Counted from the stretch's first letter, positions 8,044 through 17,072 are shown. The stretch: 57,111 nucleotides of DNA from Sphingobium abikonense NBRC 16140 (GCF_001598335.1 NZ_BCYT01000021.1:1-57111), one strand, 5' to 3'. Numbers and translations are program-made. The notes: a model not told the origin generated them from the letters alone.

Positions 8044-9786
8044 ATGACCGCGTGGGCCGGCATCGTTAAAGGCCATCAATCGAGCAAGCAGCATGCTGCG
8101 CAAGCGACGCTGCGATGGTTTGTTCTCGGCGCGTCGGCCTGGCTTATTGCCGGCATGGGTACGGCGCTTGTCGGCGACGGCCTGCGGTTCGAACATTATG
8201 TCTTCCTGACCCAGGATGCGCCCGTCGCGGCGGTCTTGATTGCCTTTCTGGCGTTACTGCGATGGCAGACTGGCAAGCCCGGACTGCCTCCGGCGATGAG
8301 GCACTGGCAAATCTGCCTGATCATCGCCGCAATCATGGCCATCGCCTGGACGGGCCATTACTCGATCATGTCCGGCTATGCCCTGTCGCGCGACGAGGCG
8401 CTGGGCCGCATGACCGCCGCGGCCCTTGCCAAGGGGCAACTTGCGATGCCCGTCCCGCCGGAATGGCGCGCTTATGCCGGCGCCATGTCGCCCGACTTCC
8501 TGAATCCCATGGGTGGCGATCGCTACTGGCTGTCCCTCTACCTGCCCGGATCGGCCGCGATCGAGGCGCTAATTTCAAAATGTGCAGATCCCGCCCTCAC
8601 CCAGCCGCTGCTGCTGGGGCTTGGCCTGCTCATGTTGTGGGACGTCTCGCGCATCCTCTTTCCCGACCGGCCTGACGCCCGCGCAGTCGTCATGCTGCTC
8701 GCTTTTTCGTCCAGCCAGCTTCTGTTCACGGCGATGACCGCCTACGCCATGACCGCGCATTTCGCGCTGAATATGGTTTGGCTCGCGCTTTTTCTTCGCG
8801 ACAGGCCCACGACACACGCCGCTGCGCTACTGGTCGGCTTCGTTGCCCTGTCGCTTCACAAGGTGCAATTTCACATTCTTTTCGCCGGTCCGATATTGGC
8901 GACCCTGCTTTGGCGTCGGCGATGGGTGTTGGGCGCTGTCTATGCTGGCGGCTACGCCTTTTTCCTGCTCGTCTGGATGAAACTCTATCCGTTGCTGCTT
9001 ATCGATCGTCTTGATCTCGACATCGCGACCAGCGCGGCCAGAGGCGTCTCTCTGTCGCCGCGATTGGCCAGCCTTCAACCCCTACTCTACGTCACACGAT
9101 TCTTCGCCTGGAATAATGCGCTTCTGCTTCCGCTCGCGCTGATCGGGGCCAGGTACATTGTTCACGCATTCCGCCAGGACGCACAGGACCGGCGGATACT
9201 TCTGTTCATGGGCTTGGCAGGCGGATGCGCGGTCGGTTTGCTGCTGACGGTGCATCAAGGGCTGGGTTGGGGCTATCGCTATCTGCATGGCTATATCGGC
9301 GCATTTTGCCTGCTTGCGGGACTGGGCTGGACCAGGCTGTACCCATCGCCGGCCAGTTTGCGGCCGATCTGGCTGGCCGTCCTGGTGTCGGTGATCATCA
9401 TCGCAGTGCAGGGCGTCATGATCGCGCGCTTTGTTGCCCCCTATGCGCGGATTGAAGCCCATGCCGCGGCTCTGCCCGTCGATATCCTGCTGGTCGACAT
9501 AAGAGGCGGCGCCTTCGCGCAGGATATTGTTCGCGTTAGTCCCGGCATGGTGCGCCGCCCGATACTGCTCGATCTATTCAGGCTCGACAAAAGGCAGCTG
9601 AACTCGCTTTGCCGTAATTATCGCATAGGCCTTATCGACCGGGCTGATTTCCGCCGTGCTGGCATGATGGCGGATGAGAGCCGGCCAGATGCGCGCCATA
9701 TCGCCAGGATGCGCGCGCATCTGGATGATATCCGATGCGTGAAACAGACCGCCGCCTCTAGAAGCCGCGACGGAGCGTCCCTATAG
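8044..9786 (+). CDS. Large polytopic membrane protein of unknown function
   Basis: 580 residues from ATG 8044, which is preceded by AAAGGGGG. About eleven hydrophobic segments are spread along residues 25-490, with a soluble C-terminal part (about 490-580). The region around residue 155-170 (DFLNPMGGDRYWLSLYLPG) sits between the first membrane segments, as acceptor or donor loops do in GT-C glycosyltransferases. However, I see no clear DD/DE catalytic pair, so a glycosyltransferase role is only a guess. It is separated by 49 bp from arfB and 7 bp from the fRMsr gene, so it may be co-transcribed with the latter. GC content is somewhat lower than that of its neighbours. Confidence 0.75.
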   Translation: MTAWAGIVKGHQSSKQHAAQATLRWFVLGASAWLIAGMGTALVGDGLRFEHYVFLTQDAPVAAVLIAFLALLRWQTGKPGLPPAMRHWQICLIIAAIMAIAWTGHYSIMSGYALSRDEALGRMTAAALAKGQLAMPVPPEWRAYAGAMSPDFLNPMGGDRYWLSLYLPGSAAIEALISKCADPALTQPLLLGLGLLMLWDVSRILFPDRPDARAVVMLLAFSSSQLLFTAMTAYAMTAHFALNMVWLALFLRDRPTTHAAALLVGFVALSLHKVQFHILFAGPILATLLWRRRWVLGAVYAGGYAFFLLVWMKLYPLLLIDRLDLDIATSAARGVSLSPRLASLQPLLYVTRFFAWNNALLLPLALIGARYIVHAFRQDAQDRRILLFMGLAGGCAVGLLLTVHQGLGWGYRYLHGYIGAFCLLAGLGWTRLYPSPASLRPIWLAVLVSVIIIAVQGVMIARFVAPYARIEAHAAALPVDILLVDIRGGAFAQDIVRVSPGMVRRPILLDLFRLDKRQLNSLCRNYRIGLIDRADFRRAGMMADESRPDARHIARMRAHLDDIRCVKQTAASRSRDGASL

Positions 9787-9793
9787 AAGCTAC

Positions 9794-10279
9794 ATGTACG
9801 ACTTCGCACCGACTGCCGCCGCCGACAAAACCACCTTGTATGCCGACCTCGTCTCTGCCGCAGACGCGCTGACACGGGACGAGCCGGACAGCGTGGCCAA
9901 CATGGCCAATATATCTGCTCTGCTCTGGCAATTTCTGCCTGACCTCAATTGGGCCGGCTTTTATCGCCTTGTAGGGCATAAACTGGTCCTCGGCCCGTTT
10001 CAGGGCAAGCCGGCCTGCATCCGCATTCCACTGGGACGCGGCGTGTGTGGGACGGCGGCTGCGACGCGCGAAACCCAACTGGTGGAGGATGTGCATGCCT
10101 TTCCCGGCCATATCGCCTGCGACGCGGCCAGCGCGTCGGAAATCGTCGTGCCGGTCATCCACGACGGCAGACTGGTGGGCGTCATCGACCTCGACAGCCC
10201 GGTCGCCGCGCGCTTCGATGCGGATGATGCGGCGGGGCTGGAAGGTCTGGCTGCCCTGATCGCTGCCCGCATCGCCTAA
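9794..10279 (+). CDS. msrC: Free methionine-(R)-sulfoxide reductase (GAF domain)
   Basis: A 161-residue single GAF domain of the fRMsr (YebR) type. It reduces free Met-(R)-sulfoxide with electrons from thioredoxin. The three cysteines of the family are present: C75 in GKPACIRIPL, C85 in GRGVCGTAA and C109 in GHIACDA. The following SEIVVPVIHDGRLVGVIDLD strand completes the binding pocket. With msrA later in the window, this locus covers both free and protein-bound oxidised methionine. Confidence 0.95.
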   Translation: MYDFAPTAAADKTTLYADLVSAADALTRDEPDSVANMANISALLWQFLPDLNWAGFYRLVGHKLVLGPFQGKPACIRIPLGRGVCGTAAATRETQLVEDVHAFPGHIACDAASASEIVVPVIHDGRLVGVIDLDSPVAARFDADDAAGLEGLAALIAARIA

Positions 10280-10417
10280 CCTCCCCTACCTGCCCCGTTT
10301 CAGGACAGCGGCCACGGCGGTCTCACGTGGATTGCCGCGGATCATCATGCTAAATGACGCGTTAGGATTTTCGCGGCGCTCGCCTGTGCCCGCTCAAGAC
10401 TATCGGGAGACCTGTCC

Positions 10418-11410
10418 ATGCGGATGTTGAAACTCGCCTTGATCGGCACGGCTCTGGCAACGGCCGGAGCGGTAGCGCCCGCATGGGCGAATGGTCGTGG
10501 CGGAGCGCAGGTCGTGCGCCCAAGCGTCGTTCACAGCAACATGCATCGCTGGGGTCCGCGCCAACAGGGGCGCTGGTATGCGGGATGGCGCGCGCCGGGT
10601 GGGTGGAATGGCTATCAGCGCCCGGTGCGCGGCTTCATCCTGCCGCGCTACTGGATCAGCCCGAATTACTATATCGCCAATTACCCGACCTATGGGCTGC
10701 CGGCCCCCGCGCCCGGCTATGGCTGGTCGCGCTATTATGACGATGCAGTCATGACCGATCGCTACGGTCGCGTCTATGATTACCGCTCTGACATCGACTG
10801 GGACCGCTATGAGGGCGGCTATGGCGACTATGCCGATGATCGCCGCGACAATGGCGTGGGCGGCGCAGCGATCGGCGCAGTCGTTGGCGGTGTTGCGGGC
10901 AACCGCATCGCCGGACGCGGCAATCGGACTGCCGGCACGCTGATCGGCGCGGGCGTCGGCGCGGTCGCCGGCATGGCGATCGACAAGGCGGAGGATGACG
11001 GGCGGGACGGCCCACCGCCGCCACGCCCTGGCGTCAGCTATGACGATGGCTATGGCTATGCCGACGATGCCGTGACCAGTTCCAACGAATATGAAGGGCG
11101 CTGGACCGGCACCTGGACGACCGATGACGGACGGACGGTTTCGGGCACCTATGACGGCCGGTTCGAAGGGGATGTACGCGGCGCGGGCGTCGATTATCCG
11201 CCGCCGCCTTATGACGGCGCGCCGCATTGGGGCGGCGCACCCATGGCTGGCGGCTATGTATCGGGCGGCTATTATTATCCCGCTCCGATCGTGACGACGG
11301 TAACGGTTCAGCCGGCGACGACGACCACCACGACGACGACCTATGTGACGGAAACCGTCGCGCCGCGAAAAGCAGTCCGGCGCAGTCGGCGGGCCTGCCG
11401 CTGCAAATAG
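10418..11410 (+). CDS. Exported RcnB/glycine-zipper envelope protein
   Basis: 330 residues with a signal peptide (cleavage after about residue 24, AWA-NG). Residues about 60-120 resemble the RcnB periplasmic domain (RGFILPRYWI to DRYGRVYDY). Residues 146-189 form a glycine-zipper 2TM segment, with repeated GxxxG such as GAAIGAVVGGVAG and GTLIGAGVGAVAG. The C-terminus is rich in Tyr/Pro/Gly, with a run of Thr and a basic Arg/Cys end. Glycine-zipper proteins of this kind sit in the outer membrane or periplasm. The function is unknown. The RBS GGGAG lies 8 nt before ATG 10418. Confidence 0.85.
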   Translation: MRMLKLALIGTALATAGAVAPAWANGRGGAQVVRPSVVHSNMHRWGPRQQGRWYAGWRAPGGWNGYQRPVRGFILPRYWISPNYYIANYPTYGLPAPAPGYGWSRYYDDAVMTDRYGRVYDYRSDIDWDRYEGGYGDYADDRRDNGVGGAAIGAVVGGVAGNRIAGRGNRTAGTLIGAGVGAVAGMAIDKAEDDGRDGPPPPRPGVSYDDGYGYADDAVTSSNEYEGRWTGTWTTDDGRTVSGTYDGRFEGDVRGAGVDYPPPPYDGAPHWGGAPMAGGYVSGGYYYPAPIVTTVTVQPATTTTTTTTYVTETVAPRKAVRRSRRACRCK

Positions 11411-11530
11411 CCGCAGCATCTTGCGCGCGCCGAAGAGTTCGTGGCAAGGGGTCGCATCAAATAGCAATCAGGATGACCATGCTCCGGCCGCCATCATGCG
11501 GACGAGGCGCGACCTGGTTTTCGGGAGAGG

Positions 11531-12193
11531 ATGACAAGGGCGTTTTCCATTGAACGGACCCTGGACATGCCGCCCGCCCTGCCCGCTCTTCATCCGCCGG
11601 CCCGCCCGCATAATCTCGCTGAGGATGGCTATGCCATTTCGATCGGCTGCGCCTTCATCGCCATGGGGCTTATGCTGCTGAAACAGGCCGGTCTGGTGAC
11701 GGGCGGCATGGCGGGCATTGCCCTTTTGATTTCCTACCTGATCCCCTGGTCGCCCGCGACCCTTTTCATCCTGGTCAACATCCCGTTCTTTCTGTTTGGC
11801 GGCAGGGCGATGGGCCTGGCCTTCGGGCTCAAGACATTGTTCGCCAACGTCGCCATCATGGTGCTGGGCCTAACGATGCCCGCCGCGCTGCAAGTCGCCA
11901 GGGTCAGTCCGGTCTTTGCCGCCCTGTTCGGCGGATCGATCATCGGCTTTGGCATATTGGCGATCGCCCGACATGGGGCGGGCGTGGGCGGCATTGGGGT
12001 GGTCGCCTTGATCCTGCAAAAATCACGCGGGTGGAACGCCGGTCGCACGCAGATGGGCTGCGATGTGCTGATCCTGCTCGCGTCGCTGCCGATCCTGAGC
12101 GTCGACAGCTTTGGCCTGTCCGTTCTATCGGCCGCCGCGATCAATGCCGTGCTGATCGTCAACCATCGTCCAGGGCGCTATATCGGCCATTAA
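11531..12193 (+). CDS. YitT family membrane protein
   Basis: 220 residues with five to six hydrophobic segments. Family landmarks are the first helix followed by GLVTGGMAGIALLISYL, and the GAGVGGIGVVALILQ segment. YitT (DUF161-type) proteins are inner-membrane proteins of unknown transport function. ATG 11531 has GAGAGG immediately before it. The in-frame ATG at 11567 is an alternative that would shorten a non-conserved N-terminus. The gene ends convergently, overlapping the stop of the lipoprotein gene by 3-4 nt. Confidence 0.85.
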   Translation: MTRAFSIERTLDMPPALPALHPPARPHNLAEDGYAISIGCAFIAMGLMLLKQAGLVTGGMAGIALLISYLIPWSPATLFILVNIPFFLFGGRAMGLAFGLKTLFANVAIMVLGLTMPAALQVARVSPVFAALFGGSIIGFGILAIARHGAGVGGIGVVALILQKSRGWNAGRTQMGCDVLILLASLPILSVDSFGLSVLSAAAINAVLIVNHRPGRYIGH

Positions 12194-12720
12194 CCAGCGC
12201 AAAGCGGATCACCGGACCGATCGCGCGCGCGCAGGGCGCTGGCCGCGTCATTGGCGATGCGGGGGAAGCTTACGCCCTCCAAAGACCCTCGGCCTTCGCA
12301 CAGGTCAGCGCATGCCAGGTCGACCACGCCGGGCAATGACGCCTGGTCGCCATCATATTGCGCGACAATGATGCAGCGGTCCCCGCCCTTGAAACTGAGG
12401 ATCAGCTTGTCGCCTGCCCGTCGCGCCGTTCCACGTCCCCGACAGGCAGGTTCCTCGCCAAAGATCGCCTCCAGACCGAAATGCAGATCGCCATTGCGCG
12501 CAGGGATGACGCACAGCGCGTCGCGGCCAGCCTCGTGGCTCCGTTGAAACAGGCCGACAGGCGATATTTTGGCGGGGTCTGCAATGGCGCCACTGGCGAT
12601 CGCTGCTTGCTCCAGCCGCGATGCAGCGCCGCCTGGCGCGACGGGTGATGACGCCTGCTCGGCCGGCGGGCGCTGACAAGCGAACAGCAATAGGAAAAGC
12701 GTCAGGCTACTCCGCCGCAT
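12190..12720 (-). CDS. Predicted lipoprotein of unknown function
   Basis: 176 residues from ATG 12720. The signal [15 protein letters not shown] carries a lipobox L-F-A-C with C15 as the lipidated residue, followed by a Pro/Ala/Gln linker. The mature part contains four Cys that may form disulfides. No domain was recognised. The start overlaps the end of hisI by 14 nt, so it is probably co-transcribed with it. Confidence 0.75.
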   Translation of the reverse strand: MRRSSLTLFLLLFACQRPPAEQASSPVAPGGAASRLEQAAIASGAIADPAKISPVGLFQRSHEAGRDALCVIPARNGDLHFGLEAIFGEEPACRGRGTARRAGDKLILSFKGGDRCIIVAQYDGDQASLPGVVDLACADLCEGRGSLEGVSFPRIANDAASALRARDRSGDPLCAG

Positions 12721-13078
12721 CGACCGAACTGAGACCTTCGGACCCGACACGGCGGAAGAAGCAGGATCGTGCGCCTGTATGGCATGTCGGCCCGGCCGGA
12801 ATGGCCTTCACCCAGACGGCATCCTGATCGCAATCGATGCGGATATCGCGCACCTCCAGCATGTTTCCCGACGTCTCGCCCTTTTTCCAGAGCGCCTGTC
12901 GGCTGCGCGACCAGAAATGCGCAAGCCCCGTCTCCACCGTCATCGCCAAAGCCTGCGCGTTCATATGCGCGACCATCAGGACCTCGCCTGTGGCGGCATC
13001 CGTCACGACGGCGGTGATCAGACCATCACGGTCATATTTGGGATTGAGGGTCAGGCCCGTATCACGCGCATCGGTCAT
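12707..13078 (-). CDS. hisI: Phosphoribosyl-AMP cyclohydrolase
   Basis: A 123-residue stand-alone HisI without the HisE pyrophosphatase domain. It opens the adenine ring of PR-AMP in the third step of histidine synthesis. [18 protein letters not shown] is the substrate-binding segment, and DCDQDAVWV and [11 protein letters not shown] carry the metal-binding Asp and Cys residues. ATG 13078 is chosen because the upstream in-frame sequence is unconserved and runs into the tRNA-His gene. Other his genes are not in the window. Confidence 0.96.
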   Translation of the reverse strand: MTDARDTGLTLNPKYDRDGLITAVVTDAATGEVLMVAHMNAQALAMTVETGLAHFWSRSRQALWKKGETSGNMLEVRDIRIDCDQDAVWVKAIPAGPTCHTGARSCFFRRVGSEGLSSVDAAE

Positions 13079-13141
13079 CGCCGCCCTATAGGCGGGAACA
13101 GACCGAAAGCGAAGCCAAAAGGCTGAATATCGGAAGCCAAA

Positions 13142-13218
13142 TGGGGCGATCGACGGGATCCGAACCCGCGACCTCCGGTACCACAAACCGGCGCTCTAAC
13201 CAACTGAGCTACGATCGC
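13142..13218 (-). tRNA. tRNA-His (GTG)
   Basis: A cloverleaf reads on the minus strand. The acceptor is GCGATCG with CGATCGC, the D-arm GCTC/GAGC, the anticodon arm CCGGT-TTGTGGT-ACCGG (anticodon GTG), and the T-arm GCGGG/CCCGT. The discriminator is C73 and the CCA is encoded. The base just before position 1 (complement of 13219) is G. The transcript can therefore keep the classic G-1:C73 pair recognised by canonical HisRS, unlike the alphaproteobacterial lineages known to lack G-1. Confidence 0.97.
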
Positions 13219-13248
13219 CACAGGGGCCTGCGGCCCCGAGAGACAGGG

Positions 13249-13277
13249 CACATATGCGGCCCGCCCCTGCCCGTCAA
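13249..13277 (-). promoter_or_regulatory. sigma70-type promoter of tRNA-His
   Basis: Read on the minus strand, TTGACG, a 17-bp spacer and TATGTG lie about 30 bp upstream of the tRNA 5' end. Confidence 0.55.
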
Positions 13278-13302
13278 GCCGACATTTCGTTGAGCGAGGA
13301 AT

Positions 13303-13866
13303 TCATCGCTCCGTTGCCGCGGCCAGCTGCGCCCGTAAATTTGCGAGCGCCGTTTCAGACAACCTTGGTCGCTCCCTTGCCGGTTTCCCCTTGCGCAATC
13401 TTGCCCGGTCTTTCTCCGGCGGATCGACCAGCCGCACCCGCACGGCGGCATGACCCAAGGTGCGAATACCCAGTTCCTCAGCCGCACCGCGCGACAGGTC
13501 GATGATCCGCCCCCGGCCGGCGAACGGGCCGCGATCATTGACCCGCACCAAAATGGCGCGCCCCGTGTCAAGCGACGTCACTTCCACATAGCTGGGCAGC
13601 GGCAAGGTCACATGGGCCCCGGTGATCCACTTCGCGCGGAAGCGTTCGCCATTGGCGGTGCGGTTCCCCGATTCCGATCCATACCAGCTGGCGTATCCGA
13701 GCATGTCATAATGCGGGTCCGCAGCGGGAACATAGGTAACGCCCCGCACCGTGTAGGGGCGGCCAATGCGCACCGGATGATCGCTGACCGGGCGGAAATT
13801 GCCACCGCCACATGCTGCCAGCGCCAAGGCAGGAGCGGTCCACGCCATCCTTGTCCAAACCGTCAT
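13303..13866 (-). CDS. rlpA: RlpA-like septal ring lipoprotein
   Basis: 187 residues. A lipoprotein signal ends in LALAAC with C19 lipidated. The double-psi beta-barrel domain (about residues 55-145) holds YASWYGSESGNRTANGERF and RAILVRVNDRGPF with conserved catalytic-type residues of RlpA lytic transglycosylases, which cleave peptidoglycan lacking stem peptides. The basic C-terminal tail has no SPOR domain, so septal targeting by SPOR is not evident. Start ATG 13866 puts the signal peptide at the N-terminus. The 213-bp gap to hup holds only a GC hairpin. Confidence 0.9.
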   Translation of the reverse strand: MTVWTRMAWTAPALALAACGGGNFRPVSDHPVRIGRPYTVRGVTYVPAADPHYDMLGYASWYGSESGNRTANGERFRAKWITGAHVTLPLPSYVEVTSLDTGRAILVRVNDRGPFAGRGRIIDLSRGAAEELGIRTLGHAAVRVRLVDPPEKDRARLRKGKPARERPRLSETALANLRAQLAAATER

Positions 13867-14048
13867 GGCGGCCTCCGTACAGCGTACGATCCATCGCGTC
13901 GAGGTGTCGGACAAGGAAAAGGGGCAAAGGCAGATGCCTTCACCCCTTCGCTTTCGGCTTTCTGGGCAGGATGGCAGGCATGTCCCGCCGATCCGCCACT
14001 CTCTCCTAATGCGTTTCCGACCGCGACGCCGGCAAAGTCAGCCAGAGC

Positions 14049-14073
14049 GGGCGTCCGTGCGAAGCGGACGCCC
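14049..14073 (-). terminator. GC-rich hairpin after hup
   Basis: GGGCGTCCG and CGGACGCCC pair perfectly around a 7-nt loop, 7 nt downstream of the hup stop on the minus strand. No T-run follows, so termination would be weak or factor-assisted. Confidence 0.4.
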
Positions 14074-14079
14074 TAGCCC

Positions 14080-14352
14080 TTAGTTGACCGAATCCTTCAG
14101 GCCCTTGCCGGCCTTGAACTTCGGCTGAGCCGAAGCCTTGATGGTCATGGTTTCGCCGGTGCGGGGATTGCGGCCGGTCGACGCCTTGCGCTGCGAAACG
14201 GAGAAGGTGCCGAAACCGACGAGGCGAACTTCGTCGCCCTTCTTCAGCGCACCGGTGATCGCGTCGAACACGCCTTCGACCGCCTTGGTCGCGTCATTCT
14301 TGCTGAGGCCGCTGCTTTCGGCAACCGTGCTGATCAGATCCTGCTTGTTCAT
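14080..14352 (-). CDS. hup: HU family DNA-binding protein
   Basis: 90 residues, the normal HU length. It starts MNKQDLISTVAESSGLSK, has the flexible arm GFGTFSVSQRKASTGRNPRT with the intercalating Pro-containing NPRTGE segment, and a C-terminal Lys-rich end. HU bends and compacts DNA and supports replication and transcription. A near-consensus promoter (14409-14437) fits the high expression expected. It lies downstream of lon in the same orientation, as hupB does in many Proteobacteria, but has its own promoter. Confidence 0.97.
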   Translation of the reverse strand: MNKQDLISTVAESSGLSKNDATKAVEGVFDAITGALKKGDEVRLVGFGTFSVSQRKASTGRNPRTGETMTIKASAQPKFKAGKGLKDSVN

Positions 14353-14408
14353 GCCTTGGGAACCCCCTTGTGCTGTTGGTTAGTTAGGAATCGCGGCGTA
14401 GGCGGGGC

Positions 14409-14437
14409 AATAAGGCGCGGATTCCGGCCCCTGTCAA
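14409..14437 (-). promoter_or_regulatory. Strong sigma70-type promoter of hup
   Basis: On the minus strand TTGACA, 17 bp and CTTATT are close to the consensus. They predict a transcript start near 14402 and a leader of about 50 nt. Confidence 0.65.
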
Positions 14438-14461
14438 AGGGAAAGCGACGAAGGCCCCGGC

Positions 14462-14502
14462 TTTGCTCCAAAATTACGGCCTGTCCCGCAATATGGAGCA
14501 AA
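14462..14502. promoter_or_regulatory. Inverted repeat between lon and hup
   Basis: TTTGCTCC (14462-14469) and GGAGCAAA (14495-14502) are perfect 8-bp arms 25 bp apart, just upstream of the hup -35 box. This could be an operator or a loose hairpin at the lon 3' end. There is no U-run. Confidence 0.35.
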
Positions 14503-14540
14503 ATCTAGGAGTTCCGCCCTTTGTTTCACTTGAGTGACTT

Positions 14541-16937
14541 TCAGTGCCTCAGGCTGGGATCGCTATCACGCCCTGCCAGATTCGACGGCTGGGCAGCCAG
14601 GTCGTCCTCTTCTGTCCAGGTGATCGCATCGGGCATGGAAACCAATGCCCGCGCCAGAACCTCATCGACGTGAGAGACGGGAATGATCTCCAGTCCCTCC
14701 CGGATATTGGCAGGAATTTCCGCTAGGTCCTTCTCATTTTCCTGGGGGATCAGCACCGTCTTTATCCCGCCGCGCAGCGCCGCGAGCAGCTTTTCCTTGA
14801 GGCCCCCGATCGGCAATACCCGGCCGCGCAACGTCACTTCGCCCGTCATCGCCACATCCTTTTGAACCGGGATGCCGGTCAGCGTCGACACGATTGTCGT
14901 CACCATACCGATGCCGGCCGAAGGTCCATCCTTGGGCACGGCGCCTTCGGGCAAGTGGATGTGAATATCCTTGCGATTGAACACGCTCGGCTTGATGCCA
15001 TAGCCCGGTGAGCGCGCCTTCACATAGGAAAAGGCCGCCTGAACCGATTCGTTCATCACCTCGCCCAGCTTCCCCGTCGTCTTGATCTGGCCCTTGCCAG
15101 GGACCGTCACCGCTTCGATCGTCAGCAGTTCGCCACCGACTTCGGTCCAGGCAAGGCCCGTGACCGCACCAATCTGGTTTTCCTCTTCACCAACGCCATG
15201 GCGGAATTTCCGCACCCCGGCGAAGTTAGCCAGATTGTCGGGCGTGATGACGATCTTGTCATATTCGCCCTCCAATATCTTGCGCAGCGCCTTGCGCGCC
15301 AGACGCGCCATTTCGCGCTCCAGCGTGCGGACACCGGCCTCGCGGGTATAATAGCGGATAAGATCGCGAACCGCCGGTTCGGTCACGACGACCTCGCCGT
15401 CCTTCAGCCCGTGGGCGTCGATCTGCTTTGGCAGCAGGTGGCGCTCGGCGATCTCGACCTTCTCATCCTCGGTATAGCCTTCCAGCCGGATGATCTCCAT
15501 GCGATCGAGCAGCGGCTGGGGCAGGTTCAGCGAGTTTGCGGTCGTGACGAACATGACGTCGGACAGGTCGACGTCGATTTCCAGATAATGGTCCTGGAAC
15601 TTGCTATTCTGTTCCGGGTCCAGCACTTCCAGCAGCGCCGAGGCCGGATCGCCTCGGAAATCCTGACCCAGCTTGTCGATCTCATCAAGCAGGAACAGCG
15701 GGTTCATCGTGCCCGCCTTCTTGAGGTTCGACACGATCTTGCCGGGTAGCGAGCCGATATAGGTGCGGCGGTGGCCACGAATTTCCGCTTCGTCGCGCAC
15801 GCCACCCAGCGACTGGCGCACAAATTCGCGCCCCGTCGCCTTGGCGATCGAGCGACCAAGCGACGTCTTGCCGACGCCGGGCGGGCCGACAAGGCACAGG
15901 ATCGGCCCCTTAAGCTTATTGGTGCGCGCTTGGACCGCGAGATATTCGATGATCCGGTCCTTGACCTTTTCCAGCGCGAAATGATCCTCGTCGAGAATAT
16001 CCTGCGCTTTTTTGAGGTCGGTCTTTACCTTGCCCTTCTTGCCCCAGGGCAGGCCCAGCAGCACGTCGAGATAATTGCGCACCACCGTGGCTTCGGCCGA
16101 CATGGGCTGCATCGCCTTGAGCTTCTTGAGCTCTGCCGTCGCCTTGGAGCGCGCTTCCTTGCTCAGCTTGGTCTTGGCGATCTTTTCGGTAAGTTCGGCG
16201 AGTTCGTCGCCCTCCTCGCCCTCGCCATTGCCCAGCTCGCGCTGGATCGCCTTCAACTGCTCATTGAGATAATATTCGCGCTGGGTCTTCTCCATCTGGC
16301 GCTTCACGCGGCCGCGAATCTTCTTTTCGACCTGCAACACGCCCAGTTCGCCCTCCATGAAGGCGAAGACCATTTCCAGACGCTTGACCGGGTCGGCTTC
16401 CACCAGCAGCGATTGCTTGTCCGACACCTTGACATTGATATTGGCGGCAACGGCATCGGCCAGCCGGCCTGCATCGTCAATCTCACGCAATTGCACTGGC
16501 GTTTCGGCCGGCAGCTTCTTGTTGAGCTTGGCGTAATTCTCGAACTGCTCGGCCACGGACCGCATCAAGGCGGCGGCTTCAGGGCCTTCGGCGGCCAGTT
16601 CCTCGACGGGCGCGATCTCCGCGGCCAGATAATTATCCTTGGTTTCCATCGCGGACAGTTGCGCGCGGCGCTTACCCTCCACCAGAACGCGCACGGTGCC
16701 ATCGGGCAGTTTCAGCAATTGCAAAACGACTGCGACGACGCCGGTGTCATAGAGTGACTCGCGGCCGGGGTCATCCTCCGCAGGGTCCAGCTGCGAAACC
16801 AGGAAAATCTCCTTGTCGCCTTCCATCGCGGCCTCGAGCGCCGCGACGCTCTTGTCACGGCCAACGAAGAGCGGGACGATCATCTGCGGAAATACGACGA
16901 TGTCGCGCAGCGGCAGAAGAGGATAATGCGTAGTCAT
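14541..16937 (-). CDS. lon: ATP-dependent protease La (Lon)
   Basis: 798 residues, standard for bacterial LonA. The N-terminal substrate-binding domain (PLLPLRDIVVFPQM onward) is followed by the AAA+ module with Walker A GPPGVGKTS, Walker B FLLDEIDKLG and the sensor region. The C-terminal protease domain has the catalytic Ser in DGPSAGIGM and the Lys in GGLKEKLLAA. Lon removes misfolded and some regulatory proteins. In Caulobacter these include CcrM, DnaA and SciP, which links it to the CtrA circuit. A sigma32-like promoter precedes it. Confidence 0.98.
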   Translation of the reverse strand: MTTHYPLLPLRDIVVFPQMIVPLFVGRDKSVAALEAAMEGDKEIFLVSQLDPAEDDPGRESLYDTGVVAVVLQLLKLPDGTVRVLVEGKRRAQLSAMETKDNYLAAEIAPVEELAAEGPEAAALMRSVAEQFENYAKLNKKLPAETPVQLREIDDAGRLADAVAANINVKVSDKQSLLVEADPVKRLEMVFAFMEGELGVLQVEKKIRGRVKRQMEKTQREYYLNEQLKAIQRELGNGEGEEGDELAELTEKIAKTKLSKEARSKATAELKKLKAMQPMSAEATVVRNYLDVLLGLPWGKKGKVKTDLKKAQDILDEDHFALEKVKDRIIEYLAVQARTNKLKGPILCLVGPPGVGKTSLGRSIAKATGREFVRQSLGGVRDEAEIRGHRRTYIGSLPGKIVSNLKKAGTMNPLFLLDEIDKLGQDFRGDPASALLEVLDPEQNSKFQDHYLEIDVDLSDVMFVTTANSLNLPQPLLDRMEIIRLEGYTEDEKVEIAERHLLPKQIDAHGLKDGEVVVTEPAVRDLIRYYTREAGVRTLEREMARLARKALRKILEGEYDKIVITPDNLANFAGVRKFRHGVGEEENQIGAVTGLAWTEVGGELLTIEAVTVPGKGQIKTTGKLGEVMNESVQAAFSYVKARSPGYGIKPSVFNRKDIHIHLPEGAVPKDGPSAGIGMVTTIVSTLTGIPVQKDVAMTGEVTLRGRVLPIGGLKEKLLAALRGGIKTVLIPQENEKDLAEIPANIREGLEIIPVSHVDEVLARALVSMPDAITWTEEDDLAAQPSNLAGRDSDPSLRH

Positions 16938-16984
16938 TCAATCTCCGGGGCCGAAACACGACCCATCAAAACGGTCCATCGCCT

Positions 16985-17013
16985 TTATGGGGATGCCCGG
17001 CACGTCAATCAAT
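16985..17013 (-). promoter_or_regulatory. Heat-shock (sigma32-like) promoter of lon
   Basis: Minus strand: ATTGATT, 14-bp spacer, CCCCATAA. The -10 block matches the RpoH element CCCCAT exactly and the spacing fits. The -35 block keeps TTGA. The predicted start is about 40 nt upstream of the lon ATG. Confidence 0.5.
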
Positions 17014-17072
17014 CGACACTGTCATAACAATGCAGCCATGAACCAGAGGTGATCACCCTTCCAAACGCCCGG

